The position numbers and the translations under genes were made by a program. The notes beneath the pieces are model-generated. The model made no database searches. It had not been told where the DNA came from and worked only from the letters and a program-made list of their open reading frames with translations. Below, piece after piece: positions 18,443-27,491 of a stretch of DNA of 64,000 nucleotides; the first letter of the stretch is position 1; each line of letters begins with the position of its first letter. This DNA comes from Ruficoccus sp. ZRK36. GTDB taxonomy: Bacteria > Verrucomicrobiota > Verrucomicrobiia > Opitutales > Cerasicoccaceae. The stretch covers positions 1,751,501-1,815,500 of the forward strand of contig NZ_CP080649.1 of assembly GCF_019603315.1 (NCBI RefSeq). Reading direction: 5' to 3'.

Positions 18443-19842
18443 ACAATAATCTGATGCTAAAAACCATCCTCGCGATGGCTCTCTGCAGCTTCGGCTCGGC
18501 TCTGGCTCAAGGGCAGGAGACTGAAACGGTGGTGGTGAGCGCAGCGCCAACTTCCGCCTATGCTCAGCAGTTCTGGAGCAACCCGGAATTCATCAAGCGT
18601 TTTCTGGGTAGCTATGGCTTTAACTCGCAGATAGAGCCCGAGGTCACCGACGACGAAGTCGAGCTGTTCCGTGACCTTGTGGAACTGATCCAGGTCGACC
18701 CGCAGGCGGCTGCACTCAAGCTGCAGGAGGAGATGGACGGCAACAGCAGCGCCGCGCTGAATTTCGTTTTGGCCAATTTGTATTTCCAGGACGGAGATTT
18801 GGACAACGCCGCGAAGTACTACTCGGTTGCGATCGAGAAATTCCCGGATTTCCGCCGTGCTCATAAGAATCTTGGGCTGCTCAAAATGCAGCAGCAGGAT
18901 CTGGCTGGTGCCGCTGAGCACCTGAGCCGTGCGATCGAGCTGGGTGATTATGATGGCCGTAACTACGGACTTCTGGGCTATTGCTACATCGACAGCGAGG
19001 ATTACGTCGCCGCCGAGTCAGCCTACCGGACAGCAATCCTTCAGGAGCCGAAAGTTAATGACTGGAAGCTCGGTCTGGCTCAGGCTCTGCTCGGGCAGGA
19101 AGAATATTCCGAGGCTCATGCGCTTTTCCAGAGCCTGATTGAGGCTGACCCGACTAACGCTGACCTGTGGCTTTATCAGGTTAATACCGCCCTGGGGATG
19201 GACCGCGCACGTGAGGCTGCGGTCAATATCGAGGTCGTGCGCCGCCTTGGCGGTGTCAAGCCCTCCAGCCTGAAGCTGCTCGGTGATGTCTACATGAGCC
19301 TGCGCATCTACGACAACGCGGTTGAGGTATACGAGGAGCTTCTGAGCCAGGACGAAAAGGGGCAGTATAAGGACGCAGGGATGCGGACCGCCAAGTATCT
19401 GACCATGGCTGGACGGAGCGAACAGGCGTCCATGCTGATCGAAACGGTTGAAACCCGCTATCCCGATTTGACCGAAGATGATCAGATCGAGCTGCTGCTC
19501 CTCAAGGCACAGGTCGCGCGCAAGGAGGGTAATGATGAGCAGGCCAAGCAGGCCTTTGCTGATATCGTTGAGCGTGATCCGCTCAATGGTGAAGCTCTCA
19601 TGGAGCTGGCCTCCTATGAGCAGGGCGCTGGCAACACCGCCAAAGCGATGTTCCTCTACGAAAACGCGGCAAAGGTCGACGGTTTCGAATTCAAGGCCCT
19701 CTTAAGCCAGGCTCGTATCAAGGTTAGCGAGCGCAAGTTTGACGAGGCGATCCCCCTTCTGCGCACAGCTCTGCAGTACAAGGATGACGAGCGTGTGGCT
19801 CAATTCCTGGAGCGTGTCGAGCGCGCCGCGAAAAATACCTGA
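18439..19842 (+). CDS. periplasmic tetratricopeptide-repeat protein of the TonB2-like cluster
   Basis: This 467-residue protein has a signal peptide (MLKTILAMALCSFGSALAQG). From about residue 95 to the end it is an array of TPR helices (for example ALNFVLANLYFQDGDLDNA, AHKNLGLLKMQQQDLAGA, KLLGDVYMSLRIYDNA). Vibrio TonB2 clusters carry a TPR gene in the same place after tonB. Translation is coupled to tonB through ATGA. It is probably a scaffold at the cell wall or for receptors; this is inference. Confidence 0.9.
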   Translation: MNNNLMLKTILAMALCSFGSALAQGQETETVVVSAAPTSAYAQQFWSNPEFIKRFLGSYGFNSQIEPEVTDDEVELFRDLVELIQVDPQAAALKLQEEMDGNSSAALNFVLANLYFQDGDLDNAAKYYSVAIEKFPDFRRAHKNLGLLKMQQQDLAGAAEHLSRAIELGDYDGRNYGLLGYCYIDSEDYVAAESAYRTAILQEPKVNDWKLGLAQALLGQEEYSEAHALFQSLIEADPTNADLWLYQVNTALGMDRAREAAVNIEVVRRLGGVKPSSLKLLGDVYMSLRIYDNAVEVYEELLSQDEKGQYKDAGMRTAKYLTMAGRSEQASMLIETVETRYPDLTEDDQIELLLLKAQVARKEGNDEQAKQAFADIVERDPLNGEALMELASYEQGAGNTAKAMFLYENAAKVDGFEFKALLSQARIKVSERKFDEAIPLLRTALQYKDDERVAQFLERVERAAKNT

Positions 19843-19878
19843 GTCCTGTTTCTTCCACTCCTGGCGAATCTCGAACCA

Positions 19879-20658
19879 ATGAAACGACTGTTCAGAATAG
19901 GCTCTATGATGATGGTACTTCCCTGTGCCATCATGAGCGGTCTGTCGGCTTTCGGTTCCTTGAGTGAGCATTCACCTTTCCTTCCTCCTGGTCACAACGA
20001 AACGAAGCCGCTGCCAAGCACTGCTAAGGCTCGTACGCCTGTATCGACGATGCCCAATTTGACGCTACGTGGCGTGATGCAACTGGGCGGACGCGAAATG
20101 CTGAGCATTCAGAACGAAAGTAGCGGGAAGTCTGAGTGGGTGGAAGTGAATGGCCATGCGATGGGCGTCAATGTCATTGCCTACGACTCCAGACAGCGCT
20201 GTGCGACACTGATGTATCAAGGCCAACGGGTACAGCTCTCGATGGCAGATATGGAGGAGCCTTCTCCCTCTACAGTGTTCCGGGGGCAATTGAGTCAGCA
20301 AGAGGTCCAAGCATCTTCGTCCTCATCCATGACGAATGCAGTGGGCCCCGGTGAGACCGGCACGATCGCATTCGAGAAACTCAACCCTCGTTTGCGCGCC
20401 TTGTACCTGCGTGGCGATCATGCTGATGACTTGCGTAGAGCAGGCGTGCGTGGTGGCCCAGGGCAAAACAAACAATCGCAGTCGTCTGAATCTCAGGTGG
20501 CAGAGCTCGTCGCGCAGGAGAGGCAGAATGCCATGAGCGCACAAAGTGCACCGCGTCAGAAGAAGAACCCCACGGTTTTCACACAGCCAACCATCAACAA
20601 CGCACTCACTGCCGCTGAAAAAGCGTTAAGGCGACAACAACTGGGTTACAATGAATAA
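19879..20658 (+). CDS. secreted protein of unknown function
   Basis: This 259-residue protein has a hydrophobic N-terminal signal (about residues 1-28). A beta-rich domain around residues 55-120 (LRGVMQLGGREMLSIQNESSG ... WVEVNGHAMGVNVIAYD) has the rhythm of small SH3-like or GspC-type domains, but I cannot name it. The last 100 residues are Gln/Ser-rich and probably disordered. It starts 36 bases after the TPR gene and overlaps the next gene by eight bases, so it is likely part of the TonB cluster. Confidence 0.75.
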   Translation: MKRLFRIGSMMMVLPCAIMSGLSAFGSLSEHSPFLPPGHNETKPLPSTAKARTPVSTMPNLTLRGVMQLGGREMLSIQNESSGKSEWVEVNGHAMGVNVIAYDSRQRCATLMYQGQRVQLSMADMEEPSPSTVFRGQLSQQEVQASSSSSMTNAVGPGETGTIAFEKLNPRLRALYLRGDHADDLRRAGVRGGPGQNKQSQSSESQVAELVAQERQNAMSAQSAPRQKKNPTVFTQPTINNALTAAEKALRRQQLGYNE

Positions 20659-21442
20659 AGAATTGCTCATCATTATGGCAGCGATTGCCTTGGGCGCTTC
20701 ATCTGTCCGGGCGGCATCGACACCAGAATACGAGGTCTTTTCGGAGTATTGGCCACAGCGAGTGGAAATGACCGAGGCTTTGAAGCTGGATAACGGTACC
20801 CAGTTGAAGGCCGGTCAGGGCTTTATCCTGATCCGGGTGCAAGATGGTAAACTGCTGGCCGACTTTGGCCATAAGGGGCTCCAATACATTGATCCGGGTC
20901 TGACGGATTTTAAGGAGCAGTACGCCAGAAATCTCCATGAAAGAACATGGGACAATCCTGGCAATACGACGTCTGTTCTGGGGCGGACGTGTTTCATGCC
21001 CGATACCATGAAGCAATGTCAGCCCGATCAGTTGGATTCCTATGACTTTGTGTTGCTGGTCTATGTAGATGTGGGGGCAGAGGGAACGGCCGAAATCATC
21101 GATTCCGTAAACGCTATTTCAAATCGTGTCGAGATGCCTCAGGCACAGACCGCCGTTGTCATCATCCCTCTGGATGAAACCAAGGAGGAACTCAAAGAGG
21201 ACCTGGCCAAGAGCGATATAAGCCAGCCCGTTATGTTTCAGTTCCTGGCTGAGGGCTATCGAATCTCATTTGATCATCATCCCGAGAAAACACCCGCCGT
21301 ACTGCTAGATAAAAATGGTCGTGTGTTGAAGTCCTTCCGGCTGGAGGAGGTCCTGGATAAGCCAACCTTTGTCTCGAAGGTTTATGCGGCGGAGCAAGCT
21401 CAGCGAGCCGAGCGCTCTGCTCCCCAAAGGGAAAGTATGTAG
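20651..21442 (+). CDS. secreted protein with possible thioredoxin-like fold
   Basis: This 263-residue protein has a clear signal peptide ending near SVRA. Residues 130-240 alternate strands and helices, and TPAVLLDKNGRVLKSFRLEEVL resembles the last strands and cis-Pro region of thioredoxin-like proteins. No CXXC is present at the expected place; the two visible cysteines are in GRTCFMPDTMKQC, ten residues apart, so a redox role is doubtful. It overlaps the preceding gene by eight bases and is the last gene before the receptor. Confidence 0.72.
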   Translation: MNKELLIIMAAIALGASSVRAASTPEYEVFSEYWPQRVEMTEALKLDNGTQLKAGQGFILIRVQDGKLLADFGHKGLQYIDPGLTDFKEQYARNLHERTWDNPGNTTSVLGRTCFMPDTMKQCQPDQLDSYDFVLLVYVDVGAEGTAEIIDSVNAISNRVEMPQAQTAVVIIPLDETKEELKEDLAKSDISQPVMFQFLAEGYRISFDHHPEKTPAVLLDKNGRVLKSFRLEEVLDKPTFVSKVYAAEQAQRAERSAPQRESM

Positions 21443-21493
21443 CTCGCAACTGCGGGACGTGAACGCGTACCGCCTCGAAATTTTACATCGGCT

Positions 21494-24400
21494 ATGAATT
21501 GCTACTTCATATTTATTTCCAACTGCTGTGCCCGCTACGGGAGGCGAATGGCTGCATGGGCGGCCATGGCTCTGCTGGGCTGCCTGTGCTCTTATGCGCA
21601 GGATACCGGTGACGATCAAAATCTGGATCCGCAAGCAGCGGGTACGGGCACTGTCCAGGGTTCAGTGATAGATTCAGCAACAGGGGAGGCCGTGCCGTCG
21701 GTAGCGGTTGTCCTGGAATGGCCAGATGAAGCTGGTCGTGAGCTTTCGAACGAAGTTGATCGCAAGAAGACTGTGCTGACGGATGAGCAGGGCGCCTACG
21801 AGATCAAGGACCTGCCTGCTGGTACCTACAACCTCAAGATGATCAAGGCCGGGTATGAAGTGGGTACCCTGCGGCAGGTCAAGGTCGAACCCGGTAAAGA
21901 CACAGAGTCCAACTTTGCGCTGCTGCCCAAGAAGGCCGAGATGAGCGATGACATCTTTGACCTGGAAGCCTTTGAAGTGACCGCCGAAAGCTATGGCGAG
22001 GGGAGCCAGGACTGGCTGAGTAATTTGAAACAGGAGTCGACCGGCTCGATTGACTTTCTCTCTGTTGAGGATTTTGCGAAGTTTGGTGGGACGGACTTGT
22101 CTGATATTGTCCAGCGTATCCCTGGTGTCACCGTTGTCGAAGGTCAGTTCGCGGTGGTGCGTGGTCTTGGTGACCGCTACAACAGTACGCTCGTAAACGG
22201 TCTGCCGGTGCCCAGTCCGGACCCTGTCCGCCAAGGTCTCCAGCTCGACCTGTTCCCGACCTCGATCATGTCGAGTGTGGTGACGCAAAAAACATTTATG
22301 CCGGATATGCCGAGTAACTCGTCGGGGGCCGGATTTAATTTGATCACGAAGAGCTATCCGGAAGAGACGACTGTGTTCTTCAAGGCCGGTGTCCGCTTTA
22401 ACTCAAATTCTCAGGAAACTTTTTTGAGCAACCCAGAGGCCGGGATGGCCGATAACTTTGCGAACGGCGTTAAGGAGCGGCCGAGTGCGCCCTCTCCGGG
22501 GCCTTCGGCGGAGGTGCGTGCGCAGACTTCGCGTCAAATCGTTCCCGTGACTGGTAAGGCTCCAATCGGATTGTCCTTCGAGGCTGGCGCGGGCTCTACC
22601 ATCGAAGTGGGGGGGCGTAAGTTGGGCCTGGTGTTTTCTTCGGCTTACAACAGCTCCTACGATACCCAGTTTGGGGAGCAGCAGGACCGCTATGCTACCA
22701 ATAGTACGTACCGGATCGTTCCTCCCGGCTTTCCGGGGCCGACCTTCTTTGGGGATCCTGGATCTCTTTTTGAGAACGAGTTGTGGGCCAGTGGCCTGCA
22801 CTATGATATGACGACTTCTGAGGCTCAGGTTCAGATTGGCATTCTCGCTGGAGTCGGGTACGAGTTGGATAAGGACGGGGATAACCGCGTTGATTTCACC
22901 TTCCTGTTCAGCCAGACTGGAACGGACTTTGTTCAGACAGCCGAAAATGGCTACCTGCCGAGTGGTTATAGCCAGGGGACTACCGGTAACCCCGATACCG
23001 ACCGTGGGTTCGGGGACCCGACTGCAGGTGGCCTGGTCAATAATATCGTGGGGCGTGACGGTAACAATACCCTCACCGTAAATACGAATACGATCTCCTA
23101 CGAGCAGCGTAACCTGCAGATATACCAACTCAGCGGTGATCACACCTTGAACGAGTTGGACGACCTGCACGTTAGCTGGGGGGCCACCATCTCCTCGACA
23201 GAGAGCAAGACTCCGCATGAAACCGTAACGAACTACCTGTATGATAACGGTACTGGCCCGACATCAGAAGGCTACCTGTATGCCCGGCCCAGCTCGATCG
23301 GTACGGATGAAGCATTTTTGACCGAAACATGGAGAAACATCACCGAAGACCTCTATGGGGCACGGATGGATTTTGATTACAATTGGGAGGATCCGTATTC
23401 AGACTTTCTGTTCGGCAAACTCCTCAGTGGTATTTTCTGGAGTAAGTCGACGCGTGATACCGAGCAGGTAGATACGGTCTTTTACGGGACCACGAATAAT
23501 GTGCGCTATGATACTGAGCAGGAAGTCGTAGATGCGATTCTGTCGAGTGCTTCCACCAGCGCCGCAGTTAATAATGCCTTCGCGTTGAACACACGTGACG
23601 ACATAGCCGGCTATGTTTCGATGGACATTAACATCACCGACTCGTTTAAGATTTCGGGGGGTGGGAGATTTGGGAACCTGCAGATCACCTCACAGGGGGA
23701 CTCTAACTACTCCCCGACGGTGACACTGGCTGACTTTCTGAACTCCAAAGGCCTTGGTAATCCTGATATCCGCAATGGCTCATTGTTGGGCTTTGAGACG
23801 CTTCCCAATGACAGCCAGTCTCTCATCCTGATTCAACAGCAGTTGGATGCAGGAGGAGAGATTAACCGAACGTTTGGCCTTCCGGCAGCCAGCTTTGCCT
23901 GGGATATCACCGATGAGGTCGTGCTACGCGGCGGCTATAGCCAGACCATCGCCCAGCCTTCATTTCGAGAGCTTTCACCGATATTTTCGCGTGAGCTGGG
24001 GACGGGGGATACCGTGGTTGGTAATCCGCTGCTGCAGCTATCCGATGTGGAAAGCTTTGACCTGCGACTGGAGTACAACTTCCGCCCCGGAAGCACGGTC
24101 TCTGTGAGTGGTTTTTATAAGACGATTGAAAATCCAATCGAGCAGATCGTCCTGCTTGATCCAGGCGGTGGTAACTCTGTGGTAAGCTTTTTTAACAACC
24201 CAAATACGGCAACTGTTCGTGGGGTTGAGTTCGATTTTCAGACCTCGATGGACTTCATCGCTGAAGAACTGGCCTATTTTTCCTTTGGGGCGAATTTTAC
24301 CTACATCGATGCCTGGGTGCCGTATTCAGACAACGTTCTGGCAACTTACTTTACCGGCGTGCCGGGTACGAATGTCTCGGGACCGTATGTCGGGGATGAC

Positions 24401-24787
24401 GGCCCACCTCTGGGGAATAACGACCTGCCTTCGAAGCGTCGTCTCTTTGACCAGCCCGAGTACATCGCCAATGCGAACATTACCTACAATAACCCGGATT
24501 GGGGCTCGGCGATTACTCTGTCGGTCTACACGCAAAGCGACGTGCTGACGGCTGTTGGTTCCGGTACCAATAACAGTGTGGACCAGTATACGGCAGCGTT
24601 TTATCAGCTGGACCTTACTTTCAGTCAGGAGCTTACGGAAAATATGCAGCTGAGCTTTCGCGTGACGAATCTCACGGATACCACGCGGTCCATTATTTAT
24701 GCGCCTGATCAACTGGATAACACGGAGACCCGCCAGAGCTACAAGCTCGGTCAGAGCTACTCGATTTCCCTCAAGTACACCTTCTGA
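21494..24787 (+). CDS. TonB-dependent outer-membrane receptor with N-terminal regulatory-like domain
   Basis: This protein has 1097 residues. A signal peptide ends near CSYAQD. Residues of about 50-140 are a carboxypeptidase-regulatory-like beta-sandwich (VQGSVIDSATGEAVPSVAVV, YEIKDLPAGTYNLKMIKAGYE). The plug follows (DIVQRIPGVTVVEGQFAVVRGLGDRYN, LVNGLPVPSPDPVRQG), then a 22-strand barrel with frequent aromatic turns and the canonical terminal strand YSISLKYTF. A second Met (residue 19, 21548) could also be the start. It lies directly after the TonB cluster and just before a secreted beta-helix gene. The substrate is unknown. Confidence 0.93.
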   Translation: MNCYFIFISNCCARYGRRMAAWAAMALLGCLCSYAQDTGDDQNLDPQAAGTGTVQGSVIDSATGEAVPSVAVVLEWPDEAGRELSNEVDRKKTVLTDEQGAYEIKDLPAGTYNLKMIKAGYEVGTLRQVKVEPGKDTESNFALLPKKAEMSDDIFDLEAFEVTAESYGEGSQDWLSNLKQESTGSIDFLSVEDFAKFGGTDLSDIVQRIPGVTVVEGQFAVVRGLGDRYNSTLVNGLPVPSPDPVRQGLQLDLFPTSIMSSVVTQKTFMPDMPSNSSGAGFNLITKSYPEETTVFFKAGVRFNSNSQETFLSNPEAGMADNFANGVKERPSAPSPGPSAEVRAQTSRQIVPVTGKAPIGLSFEAGAGSTIEVGGRKLGLVFSSAYNSSYDTQFGEQQDRYATNSTYRIVPPGFPGPTFFGDPGSLFENELWASGLHYDMTTSEAQVQIGILAGVGYELDKDGDNRVDFTFLFSQTGTDFVQTAENGYLPSGYSQGTTGNPDTDRGFGDPTAGGLVNNIVGRDGNNTLTVNTNTISYEQRNLQIYQLSGDHTLNELDDLHVSWGATISSTESKTPHETVTNYLYDNGTGPTSEGYLYARPSSIGTDEAFLTETWRNITEDLYGARMDFDYNWEDPYSDFLFGKLLSGIFWSKSTRDTEQVDTVFYGTTNNVRYDTEQEVVDAILSSASTSAAVNNAFALNTRDDIAGYVSMDINITDSFKISGGGRFGNLQITSQGDSNYSPTVTLADFLNSKGLGNPDIRNGSLLGFETLPNDSQSLILIQQQLDAGGEINRTFGLPAASFAWDITDEVVLRGGYSQTIAQPSFRELSPIFSRELGTGDTVVGNPLLQLSDVESFDLRLEYNFRPGSTVSVSGFYKTIENPIEQIVLLDPGGGNSVVSFFNNPNTATVRGVEFDFQTSMDFIAEELAYFSFGANFTYIDAWVPYSDNVLATYFTGVPGTNVSGPYVGDDGPPLGNNDLPSKRRLFDQPEYIANANITYNNPDWGSAITLSVYTQSDVLTAVGSGTNNSVDQYTAAFYQLDLTFSQELTENMQLSFRVTNLTDTTRSIIYAPDQLDNTETRQSYKLGQSYSISLKYTF

Positions 24788-24795
24788 GGAAGTCT

Positions 24796-24813
24796 TTGTC
24801 ACACAAATGTAAT
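24796..24813 (+). promoter_or_regulatory. possible Pho-box-like direct repeat
   Basis: TTGTCAC, then ACAA, then ATGTAAT has the 7-4-7 spacing of PhoB boxes (consensus CTGTCAT/AAAA/CTGTCAT), about 70 bases before the beta-helix gene. The second half-site is weak, so this is only suggestive. Confidence 0.25.
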
Positions 24814-24881
24814 AAAGACGCAATCAAACTGCCACCTGCTTCGTGGATAATGGCCACTCATTTCACTAACCCATTACATAC

Positions 24882-26459
24882 ATGACTAACAAACTCTACG
24901 TCTACGCTCTGAGTACATTTGCCGCTGTGGCTGGTCTCCAGGCCCAAACGGTTTTGGACCAAAACCTGCCGCAGATCGACCTCGTCGGTACTAACTACGA
25001 AATTAACGCTGACCTGACTCTCAACCTGGCCGGTAGCCCTTATATCCTTGAGGGTACGACCATTGTGACTGCTGGTCACACGCTCACGATCGAGCCTGGT
25101 GTTATCGTTCGCGGTCAGCCCGAAGTTGTTGAAAACTCGGACATCCCCGGTAGCCTGATCGTCGCTCGTGGCGCTACCATCGATGCTGAAGGCACCGTCT
25201 CCGATCCGATCATCTTCACGACCGCCGCCACCCCGTCCCGCACACGTTGGACGTCTGGCGCCTTCCTTGATTCCGATCCGGCCGGCAGCCCGCTGCCTCC
25301 TACGGATGGCACTAATGATAATGTCGCTCTGTGGGGTGGTGTGGTTCTGCTCGGTTATGCACCGACCAACCTCGGCTACAACTCTGACACATCTGTCAGC
25401 GGTGAAGGTACGATTGAAGGTTTCGGTCAGACCGGTGAGAACTTCACCTACGGTGGCCGCAATCCGAACGACAGCTCCGGTACGCTCAAGTACGTCTCCA
25501 TCCGCCACACGGGTAACTCCATCAAGGAAGGTGACGAAGTGCAGGGCCTGACCATCGGTGCTGTCGGCATGGGCACGCAGCTCGAGTACATCGACATCTA
25601 CTGCTCCAGTGACGACGGTATCGAAATCTTCGGTGGTACGTCCGCTCTCAAGTACATCATGATCAGCTACGCTGCTGACGATGGCCTCGACCTCGACCAG
25701 GGCTACTGCGGCTACATCCAGTTCGCCTTTATCCTTGGTAATGGCCTGACCAACTCGGCTGGTGGCCTCGGTCCGAACAGCCTCGCTGAGTGGGACGGTG
25801 ACGACGGCTCCGACACCATCGACGGCGCTCCCTTCGCCCACCCGACCTTCTACAACTTCACCTTCTTCGGTACGGGTACGGCTTCCATCAACTATGAAGA
25901 CCAGATCGCTTTCCGCCTGCGTAACTCCTTCGGTGGCGACCTGTACAATAGTGTGATCGCCTTCATCCCGCAGATCGACATCCTGTCGATCCAGACCCAG
26001 GGCAACACCTACGCCACTGGTGCTGGCTACCCGAGCCCCGCTCCGAGTGCTCAGGTCCAGGCTGGTACGCTCAACATCGCCGGTACCCTCTGGTGGGATG
26101 TGTCTGGCAACGACGCTACTGCCATCGCTGACAGCGCCATCGGTACGGACATTCTCCAGAACAACCTCGGTGGTCTTGCTCCCGGTGCCAGCAACAATGT
26201 CGTCGGCACCAACCCGTACTTCGCCGGTTCCGGTCTCGTGGCTGACGCCAACGACCAGTCCGCTACTAACGGCCTGAACCCGGTTCCGTACGTCGGCGTC
26301 TCCCCGGCCCCGATCGCCTACACCAACGTGTTCTTCGACAAGGTTGACTACATCGGTGCTTTCGAAAACAGCGCTGAAAAGCCCCTGTGGACCACCGGTT
26401 GGACCGCTATGAACATCCGTGAAGTCCTCGTCGACAACGGTAACGGCGACACCCTGTAA
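24882..26459 (+). CDS. secreted right-handed beta-helix protein paired with the TonB receptor
   Basis: This 525-residue protein has a signal peptide (MTNKLYVYALSTFAAVAGLQA). The repeat rhythm YILEGTTIVTAGHTLTIEPG, VSIRHTGNS, EYIDIYCSSDDGIEIFGGTSALKYI and MISYAADDGLDLDQGY indicates a parallel beta-helix surface protein. No lipobox and no PEP-CTERM or other sorting signal is seen. Codon use is strongly biased (GGT, CGT, CTC, AAC favoured), suggesting high expression. It follows the receptor by 94 bases. Similar proteins are found next to TonB receptors in this group as far as I recall; a role in binding substrate for the receptor is inference. Confidence 0.82.
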   Translation: MTNKLYVYALSTFAAVAGLQAQTVLDQNLPQIDLVGTNYEINADLTLNLAGSPYILEGTTIVTAGHTLTIEPGVIVRGQPEVVENSDIPGSLIVARGATIDAEGTVSDPIIFTTAATPSRTRWTSGAFLDSDPAGSPLPPTDGTNDNVALWGGVVLLGYAPTNLGYNSDTSVSGEGTIEGFGQTGENFTYGGRNPNDSSGTLKYVSIRHTGNSIKEGDEVQGLTIGAVGMGTQLEYIDIYCSSDDGIEIFGGTSALKYIMISYAADDGLDLDQGYCGYIQFAFILGNGLTNSAGGLGPNSLAEWDGDDGSDTIDGAPFAHPTFYNFTFFGTGTASINYEDQIAFRLRNSFGGDLYNSVIAFIPQIDILSIQTQGNTYATGAGYPSPAPSAQVQAGTLNIAGTLWWDVSGNDATAIADSAIGTDILQNNLGGLAPGASNNVVGTNPYFAGSGLVADANDQSATNGLNPVPYVGVSPAPIAYTNVFFDKVDYIGAFENSAEKPLWTTGWTAMNIREVLVDNGNGDTL

Positions 26460-26513
26460 GATCTGAAGAAGTTTTTCTAGAAGATCTATACTCTGCTAAT
26501 TCTATAATACACA

Positions 26514-26546
26514 ACTGCCGTCGGGGTAAATCCCCCGGCGGCAGTC
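26514..26546 (+). terminator. strong GC hairpin between the beta-helix and PEP-CTERM genes
   Basis: CTGCCGTCGGGG pairs with CCCCCGGCGGCAG over a TAAAT loop. No T run follows (it is followed by TCC and an A run), so it may be an attenuator or an mRNA-stabilising 3' end rather than a simple terminator. It ends 16 bases before the PEP-CTERM start codon. Confidence 0.6.
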
Positions 26547-26562
26547 CAAAAAAACAACAAGC

Positions 26563-27324
26563 ATGAAAAAGTTTATAGTTGCCGCAGCCCTTCTAAGCGT
26601 GGCTGCCTCTTATTCGAGCGCTGCTCTGCTTGTCGGTGGATGGTCATTTTCCGACAGCTTGCAGACGAACTCCACATTTACCAGCGATGTGACTGACATG
26701 ACCGGTGCTACTATCTACATGGATGGTACAAACGGTTCGGACAGTTTCCAGCAGGCCGAGTTCCCTCCCGGTGCTCAGCAGATCGTCGGTGATAATGTCG
26801 CTCAGAACACGGATATCCTCAGCCGCCCGACGGTCGGTGATAACTATGCGCAGATGAGCAACTCCCCCGCCAAGAGCCTGCTCTTTGTGGATAACACCTA
26901 CTTCGGTAACGAGCGTGACGCTAACGGCCTGAGCTTCGTCATTGCTGCTGATGCTCTGAACACGGGTTACTACACGGACATCACGCTGAGCTACGGCGCT
27001 GCCCTGCTGAACTCGGCCGGCTCGACGACCATCACTTGGGAGATCAGCTACACTGGTGCTACCAGCGGTTTTGAGCAGACTGTTGCTCTGACCACGACCA
27101 CCGCCCTCTCCAGTGGCGGTGAGCTGGAATCCACTAGCTTTACCGGCTCCGGGACGCAGTTCTGGATCAAGGGTACCCTGAGCGATGTGACTGAAGGGAA
27201 TGCCTTCCTGGTGGACAACCTCCAGGTCTACGGTAACGCTGTTCCGGAACCCTCGACCTACGCCGCTATCGCCGGTGGTCTGGCCCTGGCCTTCGTGGCC
27301 CTGCGTCGCCGCCTGCGCAAGTAA
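26563..27324 (+). CDS. PEP-CTERM sorting domain protein
   Basis: This 253-residue secreted protein has a signal peptide (MKKFIVAAALLSVAASYSSA), a Ser/Thr/Gly-rich beta body, and a C-terminal PEP-CTERM tripartite tail: VPEPSTYAAIAG, a hydrophobic helix, then the basic cluster RRRLRK. Such tails are cleaved by an exosortase (EpsH family) and often mark exopolysaccharide-associated proteins. No exosortase gene is in the window. The gene is flanked by a hairpin upstream and a strong terminator downstream. Confidence 0.93.
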   Translation: MKKFIVAAALLSVAASYSSAALLVGGWSFSDSLQTNSTFTSDVTDMTGATIYMDGTNGSDSFQQAEFPPGAQQIVGDNVAQNTDILSRPTVGDNYAQMSNSPAKSLLFVDNTYFGNERDANGLSFVIAADALNTGYYTDITLSYGAALLNSAGSTTITWEISYTGATSGFEQTVALTTTTALSSGGELESTSFTGSGTQFWIKGTLSDVTEGNAFLVDNLQVYGNAVPEPSTYAAIAGGLALAFVALRRRLRK

Positions 27325-27347
27325 GCGTATCGGTTACTGCTTTAAAC

Positions 27348-27380
27348 AAAAGCGCCTCCCAAACGGGAGGCGCTTTTTTT
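27348..27380 (+). terminator. rho-independent terminator of the PEP-CTERM gene
   Basis: AAAAGCGCCTCCC pairs perfectly with GGGAGGCGCTTTT across AAAC and is followed by a T run. It lies 24 bases after the stop. Confidence 0.92.
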
Positions 27381-27491
27381 GGCGTTTCGTGCCGAAGAGT
27401 ATCTGAGCCGAATCGCCTACGGGTAGGGCTCCGCGCGGTTATTATGGTGCGTCGGGGCCGATTGCCCTATGTCGAGCTTCAGGGGCCGCTT

